From Xiphydria camelus (lineage: Eukaryota > Arthropoda > Insecta > Hymenoptera > Xiphydriidae): DNA of 64,000 bases. The stretch's first letter is position 1, and every line of letters begins with the position of its first letter. This document shows positions 35,698 to 49,338 of this stretch, one piece after another. The position numbers were made by a program, and so were the translations under genes. The notes under the pieces are model-generated. The model was not told the DNA's origin. It did not search any database and worked only from the letters and a program-made list of their open reading frames with translations. The stretch spans positions 5,897,501 through 5,961,500 of the forward strand of contig OY783193.1 in the NCBI GenBank assembly GCA_963678675.1. Direction: 5' to 3'.

Positions 35698-37641
35698 GTC
35701 CTGCAACCAGGGAAAAGGCCTAGTTTAATACAAACCTAATAGAAAAATTTATTTCAAATGAATAGGAGCTTATTCGCTGTTGACTAAAGTCTATTATAAT
35801 GAAATAAAATTGCATATCTTTTTAATCGAGTACGAAATACTTTTATCCAACAATTCTGTAGAAATACTTTTATCTAATAGTTCTATAAGTTTCATTTAAA
35901 AATAAATCAAATCGATGATATGACGGTCTTGTTGAAAATAGTGCCCCACACATATAGCTCAATAACTAATGAACTAATTCTGCTGAAATTTTGCACAGAC
36001 ATCCTCGATAGAATAGAAAGTCTCTTTCATGGCGATTAAGTCCCTAGTCCCTTAAATCCTATTTACGCAAATGGAGTCCCGTTTAAACATTCCCCGCGAC
36101 TCTTGACCCTCGCCAATTCGAACTTCACCCGACCCATTGATACTATCGCCCCGCTCTGCCTCGTTATACGAGTGTGAAATCGATCTAGCATGAATGTCAC
36201 GTTAAATTTTCACCGAAATGCCCGTACAATGGGCTAGAAGTGAGACCGACGCGACACGGTTTGTTCCGTCCGGTGCGCGGCCAGATCTGATCGTCCTCGA
36301 ACGCCGCGTTCGAATGCTCCCCGTCCGCCGAACTGCCGATTCTCCATAACAAATATAATTTCCCAGGCGTTTCCGCGCTATTATACCGGCAGTTCCGGCC
36401 TACCCGAGATCCGGCCTGACTATCATTGTCCGGTCGTTTACACATGTGCACCGCTGCTCGCCTCTCGAAATTTCCCAGTCATTCGTTCGCATCAAACGCA
36501 GCGGAATCGACGAATCGAATCGTCGAAAACCCGCGAACGACGTAGATTCCTTCTCCTCTGCGCAGTATTTATCCTCCGAATAAATATCTGGAGACCCTGC
36601 TAAAAATATCCGATAGAAAGTGATAGAAAATTGTAGAAAAGTTTCAAAAATACCATAGAGTGAGAAGTTCTATTGTTCCTTGACATTTTCACATTGAATA
36701 TCATAAAAGACAATAAGATTTATACAGATCGACATAAGATCTGTATAAATTTCTATGGTATTTAATACGAAAATTATAAAACACGATTGACTTCAGGCTC
36801 TATGGTATTTTGGAATCATTTTTACTGTATTCTGTCGTTTTCTATCGAAAATTTTTAACAGGGGATCGAATATCGTTAATGAATTTCATTTCGTCGAGAT
36901 ATAAAAAATTGTCCGCACAAGATATAATTTTTCTACTGGGCAGGCAATTCTCCATAATCAATTGAAGGGATTTAAAGAAAATAACGAAAAATCGCGTTAA
37001 TTATGCTAGCTTTTCCGATATTTATCGACAATTTTTTTTCCCAGCTCGCAGACGCTAGACTTCGCAAAAACTACGACTCATCACCCGTTTACCTCCGCGC
37101 ACTTGGACGAATAATGTAGGTATTATACGAAGAAGCGAAGGCTATTCGACATTCTTTCCCCGTCCCGCTATTATAGTTGTCGCAATGTCACGGCTCGACG
37201 AACGCGAAACCGCTCATCTCGCGACGTTCTTACCGAAATTCAACGCAGCTATGTAAACCCAGGGGCAGAATATCTGCCGACGTGGGCATACGCTTCCTAT
37301 GCAATCGTGCGTTTCTCTCTACACTATCATGATGTCATCGAAACGCCAGAGAGACGCACTTATGCTAAGTTGCGAGTGCGAGAAAGGTAGACTCACAGCA
37401 CGATGACGTAGCTGCATTTCAAAATGTCGTTTTCCAGCTCAGATAAGGCCGACAATGAAAAATGAAAAAACACGGGGTAAATAATTTCGCTCGCACTTTT
37501 TGAATCTGCGATAAAAAAAAATGCTTAAAAACCGAATTAGGTATCAATCTAATGCTTCAATAAATTCATCTAAATTCCTAAACAAGTTATCTCAACCACC
37601 GATGAGGTTTACGAAAAACAATCACTCAACTGCAACGTGTA

Positions 37642-37825
37642 CACTGAGAGAAGTAATTGCTGGTACCGAAGAAACATTTTCTTCAATCAAAAATGTGATA
37701 TAATTCCAGAATCATGCCGTGGTTTTCTTCGTACAAGGAAATATTTGATAGGCCCGAGTAATTGTTTTTTTCGCACGAAAAGAATGTCTTGTTTCAACGA
37801 AGGTACTCTTGAATCAAAAATATAC
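37642..37825 (+). mobile_element. Family A MITE, left part
   Basis: It begins CACTGAGAGAAGTAATTGCT and continues TTCTTCAATCAAAAATGTGA, ATTCCAGAATCATGCCGTGG, ATATTTGATAGGCCCGAGTA and GTTTCAACGAAGGTACTCTT, the clean family A order. After about 37825 the match is lost, so this copy is truncated or its right part is replaced. It served as the uninterrupted reference for the nested insertion at 9116. Confidence 0.65.
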
Positions 37826-40417
37826 GTTATATAAAAAAAATATATAGACCACTCTTTTGTGGTATTAAATAACAATGACATAAGACTGTATGACACCAGA
37901 AGTGGTACATATAGATCCAAACCGGTGAAATGGCAGTTAAAAATTAACACCACTTTTTTACATCATGCGTAATCAACATCGCGGTGTGATTGACTTAACT
38001 GATATTCAGTCGAGTCAACGAATACTTTTTTCTCAATGCACACTGCCTTTCATCATATCGCGATACCAACGAGGCACCGGGAGATGCGCACCTGTCTGGC
38101 GTCTAGTCGCACGGTTCAACGATCGGTCATCGCGCACCGCTGCTCGCTGCATGCAGTAGTCGCGATTCACTCCGGGTGACGCGACAGGGACAAAGACGCG
38201 TCGCGTTGTCACGCCGTACAGCGGAACAAATCTCCGCCGGACAGTGTTACCGCGCGCCCGCGCGCGATGCCCTTTGGCCGTATCTCGCGCGTCTTCCTCT
38301 CGTCGGTCAAGCTCTCCACGGCTCTTTACAGTTACAGTTGGTTCAACGTACCGCGTCGCGCCCGCGCGGAGCAATTAAACGTTTAATTGTCCGCATCGCG
38401 GGATACCGCTCGCGCTCTGTATAGCCGTCTTCAGGGTCGCGCGACGAGGAGTCGTCGTCATCGTCGTCGCAACGGTCATCCGCACGGCAGAAATAATGGC
38501 AAACGGTATTCTAGCGCGGAGACGACCGTCGCGAACACATTTTGCGCGGGCGGAGCGCGAAGCGGGATGTTTCTTTATCGCGGCGCGCGGCCTTTGTGAG
38601 AAGGCAGAATCCGTAACGTCTGGCGCGAGGCAATTCACCGTTATCGATGAGTCGTCGCACAGCGCTTCGAGCTTTGAAGTTGTGCGCTCGAAAGTGAGCC
38701 ATTGGGTGCAACGATGCTTGATTTTATTTTTGCTGGCTACTGAGAAGAATCGCTTTTTGTGCCGGCTCGAGGTTAACTGAAAATTGCTGCTGCACAGAGC
38801 GGTGCACGATAAGAGCACGAGGCGATTTTCAGTTGACCGGCGATTGGCACAGAAAATTAGTCCTCCCCGAGGAGCCGATTGAAAATGAATTCAAATGGAC
38901 TTAAGAATCTCTGCGGGAACTGTGCGAAACACTCTTGAATCGAAATTTTAGACCCACTCTTTCAGGCTTACAGTTGGTCGATTTTCCATTGTATTGAAAC
39001 CCTATGTGTTAAGCCTAAAGTGGTCCGTTATTGAACATTTCACCGAATCTGGGTTTAAAATAGGAGCTTATATATGGATTGAGTAGGCCAATAGTAGAGA
39101 GGCCGAATGGAGTATTAAAAACATCAAAGTAGGGCTAAAATTTCGACTCGGGCTACACACCTTCAATTTGCACATAGAAAAAAAGAATTAGTTGGATCTA
39201 CTAAAAATTACTTGCGGGGTCGGAAGTAATTATTCATTCATATCAATTTGACCTCTCTTTCTTCATATTAATTTGATATTTCTTCCTTGCAATTACATAC
39301 TATTACACATGATTGTAAGGAAGAGATAATCTAATTGATGTATTATATTTAAAAATTTCAATGATATAAATAAATAATTACGTGCGACCCCGCAAGTAAT
39401 CTTTAGGAGGTCCAATTCATTCTTTTTCTCTCTGCAGTGTTCGCAATATACACGTTCTGAATTTGTCACGTATGAAATTTCTCCGAAAATGTATAAATAA
39501 ATAATATTCTGTATAAAACTTGAAGCTCTATAAAGTATTACATTCTATAAAGTCGCGTAAGAAAACTGTGTAACTTTATAGGCTGTAGTATCTTACAGAG
39601 CTTATAATTAGGCACAGAATAGCGCCATAAGTCTGTAATCGCAGGATCAAAAGTAAAAATTAAAATTTGTTTCTCTCTTTCGTTTAATCTTTAGTGCGAA
39701 ACTCTACCGAGCCTTTTAAATATGATTATACTTGTACGTTGATTATCATCGACATGGTGTTATTAATTATTTAAAAATTTGCATATCTAGAAAGACACTA
39801 AGCCATATGAGTGAATGAGTTAATCGCCGAAGGTGTGATGCGCAATAAAATACACGAAGATGAAATACTGGACCAATTCGTATTACGTAACCTTCTTAAA
39901 AATAAAATGTGCTATTATACGGCAGTTTTGAAAATCTCGAAAAATGAGTTCCTCCCCTGCTTAACAAGCTCCACACCCCGAAAATTCCAGTCGCGCTGAA
40001 ATTTCACCTCACCAGGCTAACCTTAACTACGGATCTCCTCGCTCCATTCTTTTTTAATTATGATGTAACAGTTTCCAAGTTCAAATAACCGTCGAGGATA
40101 CTTTACGGAGAAGAATATGGAAATATGATTCACAACGAGAAGGATAAAACAACCAATTATTCCCTCTGTGAGCGTATAATGTTTTTATACAATCCACATA
40201 CTTTACCGTTATGACCGGTTCAACGAACCGCGGAACTTTGCAATTTTACGCTCAGTTTTAAATAGGAGAAGAGGTGAACGGCACACCTCTCGAAATTGGA
40301 GGAACGTTATTATAAAATATGGACGTTTTTCATATTTATCATAATTGAAGATATCGCTGCAGGAGAGACTCGAGATGATTCTAAATGAATCTCGAACGTC
40401 CTCGCAAAACTTTTAGC

Positions 40418-40545
40418 CAAAAAATGAAAATTCACAATTCTTTTTTCTTGTTCAAATACAAAATATTCAAATCAACTTTTAACCAAAAAATGAAAATTCA
40501 CAATTCCTTTTTTCTTGTTCAAATACAAAATATATTCAAATCATA
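40418..40545 (+). repeat. Two-copy direct tandem repeat, about 63-66 bp unit
   Basis: The unit CCAAAAAATGAAAATTCACA, ATTC, TTTTTTCTTGTTCAAATACA, AAATATTCAAATCA occurs twice head to tail, the second copy with small length changes (one extra T, and ATATTC with an inserted AT). The near identity suggests a recent slippage-type duplication. No known function. Confidence 0.75.
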
Positions 40546-42064
40546 TAAATATCTCGCGCGATTAAATTTAATATTCGTACAGCTATCGTAACTATAAATA
40601 TTATGATTCAATTTCTCAAAGTTTTGAAAGGCCGAATAAAATTAAACGCCAACAATTTTCCTCATCGAAATTCCTCTAACTTGACACAACAAATTTTTAA
40701 ATATCAATACGGACACTCTCTAAACGACGCTTGAAAATGATCGCTACCTTGTCATTCTCGATGATTCCCCTGGTACTAGTCGCTACCGGATGTTGCCAGC
40801 CCGGGGTAACGATGGTAACTGAAGCTACGGCGCTCCGTACAATGTGTATGTACTTACCCGGTACCATAGGATTGTCCCAGGTGCAATGCGCTCTCACCCC
40901 TCTACCTCTTTAAAGAGACCGGGCATTTAATTGGTCGACACACTCCGAACCGCGACGTCTTTCCAGAAAGATGTAAAATTGTCTCGTCGCGCACCACGAC
41001 GGGCGCAAAACCGAAAAGGCCTTTTTGCGCGTTCTGAAAAAATCAGTGCTTGTATATATTTACAGTTGCGCCGCCGAACATTGGCCGTAACGGTGCAAGG
41101 TCGGTTCTTGCGAGAGCTTATCACGTGCAACGATGGTTTACAATCGCTGAGAAGTGGGAACGGGATGCACACCCCGATTTCCATGTCGCAGTTATAAAAA
41201 TGTTCCCTTATCTCTCCTTCCCGGTATTGTTTAAGCCGTGCAATATTTATCCCGGCGGGACAATGGCACTTGCGAAAGGAACGCGTGCGGCGTTTCAGCA
41301 CTAATAATCAGGTGGAGCGCGCTCCTTGGTTAATGATCAGGCCCATCGTCGACCGCGCTCTTCTCGAGGAATATTTTCTTCTAACGCGTAAAAGCGTCTA
41401 CTCGTATTGGCATACGCGTGCATCGTATCGAGATATGAATGATTCAAAGCTGTACGGATAATTTCTCTCGATTTTCATTTTTCCTGCGCGCTTGGCTATG
41501 AATATTCACGATCTTTCTAGCGGCAGAGCAGACGCGAATAAAGTCACACGCATGCTCAGCGCAGAGTTCTCACAAGGGTATATTGACAGATTATTTCTGC
41601 TCCATCCTTTAAACCGAAAATTAATCTCCCGCAATATTAGCTGCGAGAAAAAAAAGTATCTCTATCCTTCAGGATTTCTCGACTATCATTGCATGCTGTT
41701 GTTGCACGTTTTATTTGCTATAAAGATTTCAAACTACGACTTTTCACGTTTCACCCCTTCGACTAGAAGCCGGCTATAAAAAAAAAAGCAGACCTGTTCT
41801 TGTCACGAGTGATTTAACGTCTCAAAATATATTTAAATCTACAATTTGCCTTCTCCATTCCTCTTTTACCTACTTCCACTTTAGAGTAACTGAATCAAGA
41901 AATGAGAATACGACAGCCGATAATTTTTAAAAAGACAGGCACCTCTCTCTTGTAGAAGATATCGCAGAAGGTGAGTTTTCAGTCGACAAAAAGAGGCAAC
42001 AAATCAAGAAGTAGTACATATACGAAGTGATACGCTTTATATTTCTACATTAAATAGTCTTAGT

Positions 42065-42122
42065 GGTTGCCTTTCATAGGCGCGGCATTATCGACTCTGA
42101 CTGCGCCTGATGAAAGGCAACC
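42065..42122. repeat. Hairpin about 550 bp upstream of the ITM2 gene
   Basis: GGTTGCCTTTCATAGGCGC is mirrored by GCGCCTGATGAAAGGCAACC around the loop GGCATTATCGACTCTGACT. A related block occurs in the coiled-coil gene intron at 30655-30890, so this is more likely a repeat fragment than a specific regulatory structure. Confidence 0.55.
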
Positions 42123-42216
42123 CCGAATCCCTGTGCACAGTTACCTATTCGTGAAGCATTTCCTGTAATACCGACCGAACCATTTATAACCAGCCGTTTC
42201 AACCGAGTTTCGACAG

Positions 42217-42270
42217 GTGGCGCCACTATAATCTTCCACGTGGCGCCACTATAATCTTCCACGTGGCGCC
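42217..42270. repeat. 23-bp tandem repeat built on GTGGCGCCAC
   Basis: Two full copies of GTGGCGCCACTATAATCTTC followed by CAC, plus a third partial GTGGCGCC. Each unit starts with the perfect palindrome GTGGCGCCAC. The array lies about 405 bp upstream of the ITM2 start codon, so it could be a cluster of dimeric transcription-factor sites or a chance minisatellite. Confidence 0.6.
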
Positions 42271-42674
42271 TCAAGTTACAGAAAACACCGTATTTATATC
42301 ATATCGAATATCTATTGTACAATTTAGCAAATTCGAGCGACTTCGATCATTTCGAAGTTTCATATATCAGCTAATGCGAATCCTGTTACCGCTAAACGAA
42401 CTGCAATAGAATGCTGTTTTATCAACTATAACATTGCGCATGCCCATTGATGCCCGTGCAAGATCTGCGTATCGTCGCAGTGGGGGGCGCGAGCATCACC
42501 GATCAATCACATTCAGGTGGTCTTGTGTTGTTACATCGAGTCGCTACCGCTCTCGAGTTTGCTCTAAACGAATTACCGTTACATTCATTGCGTAGCATCG
42601 GAAAAGATCGAATAAAATCCGGACGCGCGTCGAATCAAGTGAATCTTTTTCCGAGGGAAGATCGCGGCTCCACG

Positions 42675-45600
42675 ATGACTATCATCACGAAAGCCTGCAC
42701 GGAGAAGAAGGCGATGGATAAAATGGGGCAGCCATTGGTTGTCGATATGAACCAAGTGGTTAGTATAGTGCTGTTCTCTTCAATTCGACGGCCTTTCGAT
42801 CAGGGATGCTAATTTTACCAACGCTCTCGCACTCGATTCGATGTATTTTTGACGCAGCTTCGCAAAAATGTTCACCGCTACCCTAGCGTCGAGTGTAGAA
42901 TATGTTCCGATGCAGTGTTTTGATTTTGGGGAAAATTCCGCATCGGCTGCCGAAAGCTACCACGCAATTTCTGACGTATTCGGCTAACGATGATGCTCAC
43001 GCGTAACACTTGACGCACCGTCAATTTATGCCCAATCCATTATCCGTCTGTGTTCTAAAGTCCAATGTTCTCTTTCAGTAAGCAGAGATTACATATCTCT
43101 ATCCTACTTCCACTGTGATGGTTATTTTCGTATATTTTCTCGAATTTGTTCTATGAATAGAATATTCGAGGGTTGCATGTAACTCGACGGAAAACGTGAA
43201 CCTTATTGCTATTAATTTATTTTGATTAACCTTTTGGGTGGGTATGATATTTTGATAGCTCGCACATATCTGCCCAATAACTATTGAATGTCATTTTCAG
43301 CCAATACTCGTTATAAAATTCTCTGATTGTTAATATGTCTAATTTCTACATGTCTATTGTTATTAATTAGTTGTAAAAGGCTGCTTATTAAGTAGTTCAT
43401 TTTTCAGTTCCAAATATAATCTATCGTCTCAAATTAAATTTTTTTTTCTACCAATTCTATATCTTTAAATCCATTGAAAATATTACTAGTTTTTTATGAC
43501 CTTTATTTGTTTTGAAATTTACAATATAGTACAAATTGTAATTAAAAATTGATAGTCCTAATTTATTTTTATACCTATGAATTAACTTGATTCCTAATCC
43601 GACTCATTGTTAAACTGCTCTTTCAATTAAACCATAGTATTTCTCAGTAATAAAAATTATAAGTAATTTATCAGTGCACACACAACTGACGAAAAGTTGT
43701 ATTATTAGTATATAACTATTTATCCATCAGTATTATGATATCGAAAAATCAATTAACCAAAAATGTATTACTTCATTATCAAGATCGTTAACAGTACTCG
43801 TCAACAGCTGTGACATCTAACAATTTTTGACGCAAATTTGACACACGAATATTTTTAGGAATGTCAGATTATGTACTTATGTTGAATTGAAGGTGATTAT
43901 CGTTATATAGATCAGACTGTATAAATAAGTTATATGTTTGCACGTGACTGATACTATAGCGCACTTTTTTTTACCAATTTATGGTTTATGCAAATCAATT
44001 GTTTCTATCAAAGCACTACTGTGCATCAACCACATATGTATGTTATTGATACTGTAACGTATATTTTCAATAACTTAGCGCATATACAGTTCAATAGTTG
44101 CTATTTGAACACTGCTATACGCAAGTCATAGACACTATGTATCAATATGTCTTGTATACCAGTTGTAAAGAATTCATTAAGGAAGCTTTTGAGACGCCTT
44201 TGTTAAAATATCTTTTATTTTCATCATTAATGGGTTTCTCTTGAAATCTTGCTACTTTCCCAATGATTCTTCATATTCAAGAAGTAATTATAAACTCATT
44301 TTATTATCCTATAATTGACAAATACGTCTTAGAATTAAGTAAAAGATAATAAAAACTATATGAAATCTGCTACATTCTATTTTTACCCCGATAATTTTAT
44401 CAATCATTCAATAACAGCAATCTGTTGAACTTCATACAGAGAAGAAATTGGAGAGTAGAGAATGGTTAAAACAAATAGTATGTACCTATGATACAAAGAA
44501 TGTAGTAGAATTTGTTTTTCATAAAATTGTATTATAAAGGTGTTTCAACTTAGTTCCTTAATATTCATGCTTATATCTTATAATCATGACGTTAAATTTC
44601 TTACAGGAACTGCTTTACACAATTTATTTCACTAGTAGTTCTGTTTCTATTTAGTTCTTCTGATCAGAAATGATTCTGTTAAGGATAACTCTAATATCCT
44701 GTTATTCTTTCTTTTGAAAGTACCCATGACTACTTTAGATGAAAAGCGTCATCAGCCATAAGAGTCACAAGAGAAATATTTACCATTCATGTCACTCCAC
44801 ATAACACAGTATTTATACACGAATATCAGTGGTTTACTTTCAACATAAACCTACTTCTCTTTCGATAGGATGATTCCAAAAATGATTCCGAGGTAGGCCC
44901 GCCGCCTACAGGTCGCGATTTGGCCGGTCATTTCTTGATCGTACGCAGCCGAACTCATCGTCCCAGTGCCATGACGACGCTTTGTCTACTCTTCACCGCG
45001 TTACTGGTGATGAGCATCGGCATAATCAGCGGAGTATACATATACAGACAATACGCTAGAGCTCAAATGCACAGATTCCGCACCGGCTGGTACAGCATCC
45101 CCTACGACGGTTCGAACAAAGTATCCTACCTCAGAGACGAACCTCAACAAGACGAGCCCGTTCGCGATCTGTTCTTATCGAGGGACGAGGAACAAGTAGC
45201 ATTGAATCTCGAGAAATCCTTGTTGAATAATAAATTCTTCAAGGAACGCTTCGAAATTGATCTTGAGAACGAACATTACGAGAAGATCGACGTTCCCGAT
45301 TTCCGTAACGGTCGTCAAGGACGTTTCATTCATGATTTCAATATCGTAAGTACACGAGACGTTCGTTCTAATGATTAAATTACGAATGAGAGATCTTATT
45401 TAAATAGAAGCTTACTCAAAATTGTCTTATTTCAAGACTGTGCGTTGATATTTTAAAGCGGCACAATCAAGAAACCTTTACAATCTGATTAATGACGCGC
45501 GTCCACTTGATGTGCCATGAATTAACATCTTCAAACAAATTTTATCCTCAAACTTTTCGCATCTCTTTTATTAATTGATATTTTTTGCTCCAAGTTTAAA

Positions 45601-47130
45601 ACACTTCCAGCTGATTTAAAAAATAAGAACCTATTACTCTTCGATGAACTATAAGGTATTGCATTTTTTCAAGATCATAAATAATTCTCCCATTGTATTG
45701 TATTTCTTTAAGAGACTATTTTATACTCCCGTTCCGTGCATTAATCTTTTTTGCGTTTTATATATATTCTGAGAGCCAGATAATTAAAGAAAAGGTGATG
45801 ACTTTAAAGAATTCGTTGATACCGTCATTGTCGCCAAGCGGACGGAAACGAAACCACAATTGCTCCTGATATCTATTCTATAAAAGTCGCGTCGACGGCA
45901 AAATATCCGTCTGTAGTTGACGTTTACATGCACTCAATTCAATTTTTAGCGAAAGTAATGTCCAAACAATTTTTCAGAATATTTTTTACTTATTTATGAG
46001 AATACTTTACTGAAGAATCTAACATTAGTATAAACTTCTTATTTTGTTTATTTTACTTGCCATACTATCCACTAATGAAGTAATGAGGAATTGGATAAAT
46101 TCTAGGAGTATTTATCTCCTACGTGAGATTATCGTACTGGTAAAATACAATACGTTGCTCCTTACAGAATGAAACTGGAATCATTGATATTGATGGTCAT
46201 CGCTGTTTCGTAATGCCGTTGAATCGTCAACGAGTTTTACCACCTCGTAATATGTACGACCTTCTCAGCAAGATGGTCAATGGTAAATGTGAACTCATTA
46301 TTAAATCTTTCTATTGCGCTTTTTGAATTTTAACATAAAAGTGATCTTGGAAAACTCCGAAATGCGAAATACTATTTTCAGTCAACATTGTCTCGATTTC
46401 ACATAAGTTTATATGATATTCTTTCGGAAATCACAATTTGAGATACCAAAGGATTTCATACAATGGAAATGAAGAGTTTATAAGTTACAAATCGATAAAC
46501 GTAACATTTTTCTGCCGTTTCCTTAATTACTTTCATCCTCTATTACGAAATAAAAATTTTCCTCTTCCATAAGACTTCATAATTTATTCTTTGACTACGT
46601 TCTCAATCTAATTATCTTATCTAACGACTGTATACTGTGATTATATTTACATTTTTTGAGCTTTTCAAGATGTCTATCTGCCAACTATATTCTTCTTTGG
46701 CTTCAGCTTTAGCTATAATCTAGGCTTCGGTATATTATTTCACATGAACTGTAAATTTTATTCCCAAAACAGGTTATTACGAAGTAAACACCGAAATTGT
46801 GCGCGAAACAATGAGGGTCATCTCTCCCCCCATCACTGACCTGTCCACTGTTGGAACTTACATAGCACGTGAATGCCAAGGCTTGCCGACGTATCGATTG
46901 GAGAATGTAACTCGTACCGGTAAGCTTTAAATTTATTAAAGCCCAAAGTCGCGCGATAGATAGAGAATGGGATCGATAAAGTAACTTATTCAATCGAAAT
47001 TTCAGTATCCAAGCGTAGCGCGTCTGAAGCCACTTTCGCCCAATTCGCCGGCAAAAACATCATCGAGCTTGATATTCTAAATCTCGACGAGCTGCGTCAT
47101 CCAGAAGACTCAGAAAACGAGGGCATCTGA
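42675..47130 (+). CDS. Integral membrane protein 2 (ITM2/BRI) homologue, BRICHOS domain
   Basis: Five exons join in phase: 42675-42758, 44869-45345, 46168-46282, 46773-46919 and 47006-47130 (TGA), giving 315 residues. The protein is a type II membrane protein. A cytosolic N-terminus of about 62 residues is followed by one transmembrane segment (TLCLLFTALLVMSIGIISGV, about 64-85) and a lumenal part with the linker QYARAQMHRFRTGWYSIPY. The BRICHOS domain covers roughly 175-270, with its two conserved cysteines at 200 (GHRCFV) and 260 (ARECQG). NET at 188 and NVT at 270 are possible glycosylation sites. SKR at 276-278 sits where mammalian ITM2 proteins are cut by furin-like proteases, leaving a 37-residue C-terminal peptide. 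Family members are chaperone-like proteins of the secretory pathway. The frame is open upstream of the chosen ATG, but this start gives the compact N-terminus usual for the family. Intron 1 is 2.1 kb; the others are 0.1-0.8 kb. Confidence 0.9.
42759..44868. other. Intron 1 of the ITM2 gene
   Basis: Donor GTTAGT at 42759 and acceptor TTTCGATAG ending 44868. The interior is AT-rich with no repeat, RNA gene or second frame that I can support. It is the longest intron assigned in the right half of the window and could hold enhancers, but nothing specific is visible. Confidence 0.7.
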
Positions 47131-49338
47131 ATAAACAGAATTTAACCCATTTTACCAGAGGATCGAAATGACGAGATCTTTCATTTTGAAATTAATTATT
47201 AAATAAGCGTTCGATCTCCTACGCAAAGAGTATCGTTTAGATGGTGCCATTGGGGAAAGAAAAATGGGTTAAATCTTGTATGCTATTACTTTAAATATTG
47301 CTAGGTTAACGAAAGATAGTTATATGGCCAGATTTATGATACTTTTAAAGAGTCACAACAAATACTTACAGAGTCAAATGTAAATTTTTATTTTCTGGTT
47401 TCTTAACTGTAAACTCACTTTATGCGCGATTTTATACAAAGTTTTACTCTCTGCGAATATGATTAAGAAAACTACAAAGTTACTAATGAGAAAACACTTT
47501 TGTGGAAATCTAATTAGTCGTTTCGTAGTTTATTTAACGAGCGAATTTACTTTTTGGGTAAAATTGGGTAGTAAAGTACTTGTTAAACTTACGAACCTTG
47601 GTAAGGGGCTCGAAGTATTATTCAGTTAGTTTAATTGCTGCGAACTTTAAAAATATCTATGAAACTGGCCCTTATACATATTACATGTAATGCCTCTTTA
47701 ACGTTCGGTAGATGTTTCCATGTCCTCGATCTGGATTTTTCTGGTGCGAAATGTCATCCTGTTCTTCCTATATGCAGAATATTGCCATAAGATTGGTATC
47801 TTTAATGCAGGATATATCGCGAGTTATATATTCTTCTGGTTGTGACGCAATTTGCGTTCACAGATCATTTCATTTTATACGTAACATTTATCCCCGTAGG
47901 GGCGACGTGGAATGAATAACAAAAAACTCCTGAAAATGCGTAAGAAAGAGCAATTAGTTTTTGCAACAAAGGAAACAAGATCAATTTCCATGGCCAAATA
48001 AGCTTTTCAAATGTCGTGATTTCGAATTCTTTGTATAATTCGAAAGGTCGAGTAATTTAGACATTACTTTTTCTAACTTAAGATTTAAAGGAGTAAAGCC
48101 AATCGATTTGAAACTGATTTTTCTTTTTTTGTCTTTAGAATTGCAGTTGTTGAAACTTCATGTCTGAATGAAATTTGTTATTGTTATGATTATATTTGTA
48201 ATTTATTTATTCTTATTTGTTTTTCTATTTGGTACGAAATTATGGAATCTTTTTTTCTTTTACGTACAAAACTGCCTTCGTTGAAAAATTTGCTACCCAC
48301 ATGCAATTATTTTTTACTCAGTTGGTCAACTCATGAAAGCGCGATTAACAAAATGCCTTTACGAAAGCTCTCAAAGGAAACTGGCTAGAGTACTTCAGTG
48401 AAAATGCAATTAAAATTACAAGCCTATATTAGGGACTGAGATAAAAATCAAATTGATTAACACGTAACATTATTAGGAGGTGGAGGATTACAGGTCATTG
48501 CGGGAAAACGAAAAAGGAATGAGCGCACGACAAAGCAAAAAGGTCTTAATTTATGTCTTATCATTTGTAAACACAACCAAAGGGCTATATTATTGAGTTA
48601 TTAATTCCTTATTAATTCTACGTGTAAAATGAAAGTAAATGTAATTAGAGGTATATAAGCGACACATTGTCACAGTAGCAGTGAAATATGCGTTACGCGT
48701 ATATTAAGGATACCTACGATTTTCTCGATTGATAGTACTCGGTACTCGATTTATAAGTACATATGTGAAAAATTGTACATTCCTATAATAAATGATACGT
48801 AGTCGAGTATAGCTTGCATTTGTCCTTTGGCTGTTTTATCAAAGGGTATATATGTATATTCAAAAACGAAGGATTCTATTCTAGGTCTCCCAGGGATATT
48901 TTGAAGAAAAACTATCCACTGTATTTTTTTATATTCGATAGATACATTTAGTTGGCTTTTAAGATAATACAGCAAATTTTTTAATTCACTCAATACCTAT
49001 TTCAGTTTTTCTGCAGTTTTCTTATACATATATTATATCCTATTAAATACGCCTAAAAAAAATAATCTTCCTTACACAGGTGATTATCGTCCTTCGATCT
49101 TCGGCCTTATTAGTCGTGAATTTTTTTATGTATTCTTAGATCAGTTAAGAAAGGTAGTGAATACTTACATAAAAACAAAAAGCTATAAATAACGGGCCAC
49201 GCGGACATTCTTATTCCAAGAAAAAAAGTAATTTACAATTTAACTTTTTTTACAGTTCCAGGCATTCTTTACATCATGTACTCCAAATAGTTAAATAGAA
49301 ACGTATACAGTTTATTGTATAACTAAAGAACTTAATTG
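47131..49338. other. 3' region of ITM2 and spacer to the RSRC1-like gene
   Basis: No gene is visible between the ITM2 stop and the convergent RSRC1-like gene. The first good AATAAA on the plus strand that I noticed is at 48787-48792, so the ITM2 3' untranslated region may be about 1.7 kb, ending before the other gene's end; this is an inference. The frames at 47712-47915 (+) and 48751-48993 (-) lack support. Confidence 0.45.
49311..49316 (-). terminator. Poly(A) signal of the RSRC1-like gene
   Basis: TTTATT on the plus strand is AATAAA on the minus strand, 22 nt past the stop codon at 49339-49341. This position suits a very short 3' untranslated region. Confidence 0.5.

Larger units (their letters stand above)
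35698..42674. other. Intergenic, 7 kb, with CpG-rich segments and small repeats
   Basis: No gene is supported. Positions 36060-36560, 37070-37420 and 38040-38770 are CpG-rich; the last is the densest and could be a promoter or untranslated exon. The part from 38770 to 40400 is mostly AT-rich and featureless. The small frame 40731-40913 (+) has a hydrophobic N-terminus but no other support. Separate entries list a family A fragment, two small tandem repeats and a hairpin. Confidence 0.45.

Noticed and set aside
42447..42674. Upstream N-terminal extension of ITM2 by 76 codons
   Set aside because: Open frame only; the ATG at 42675 gives the compact cytosolic tail usual for the family, and the extension has no recognisable content.
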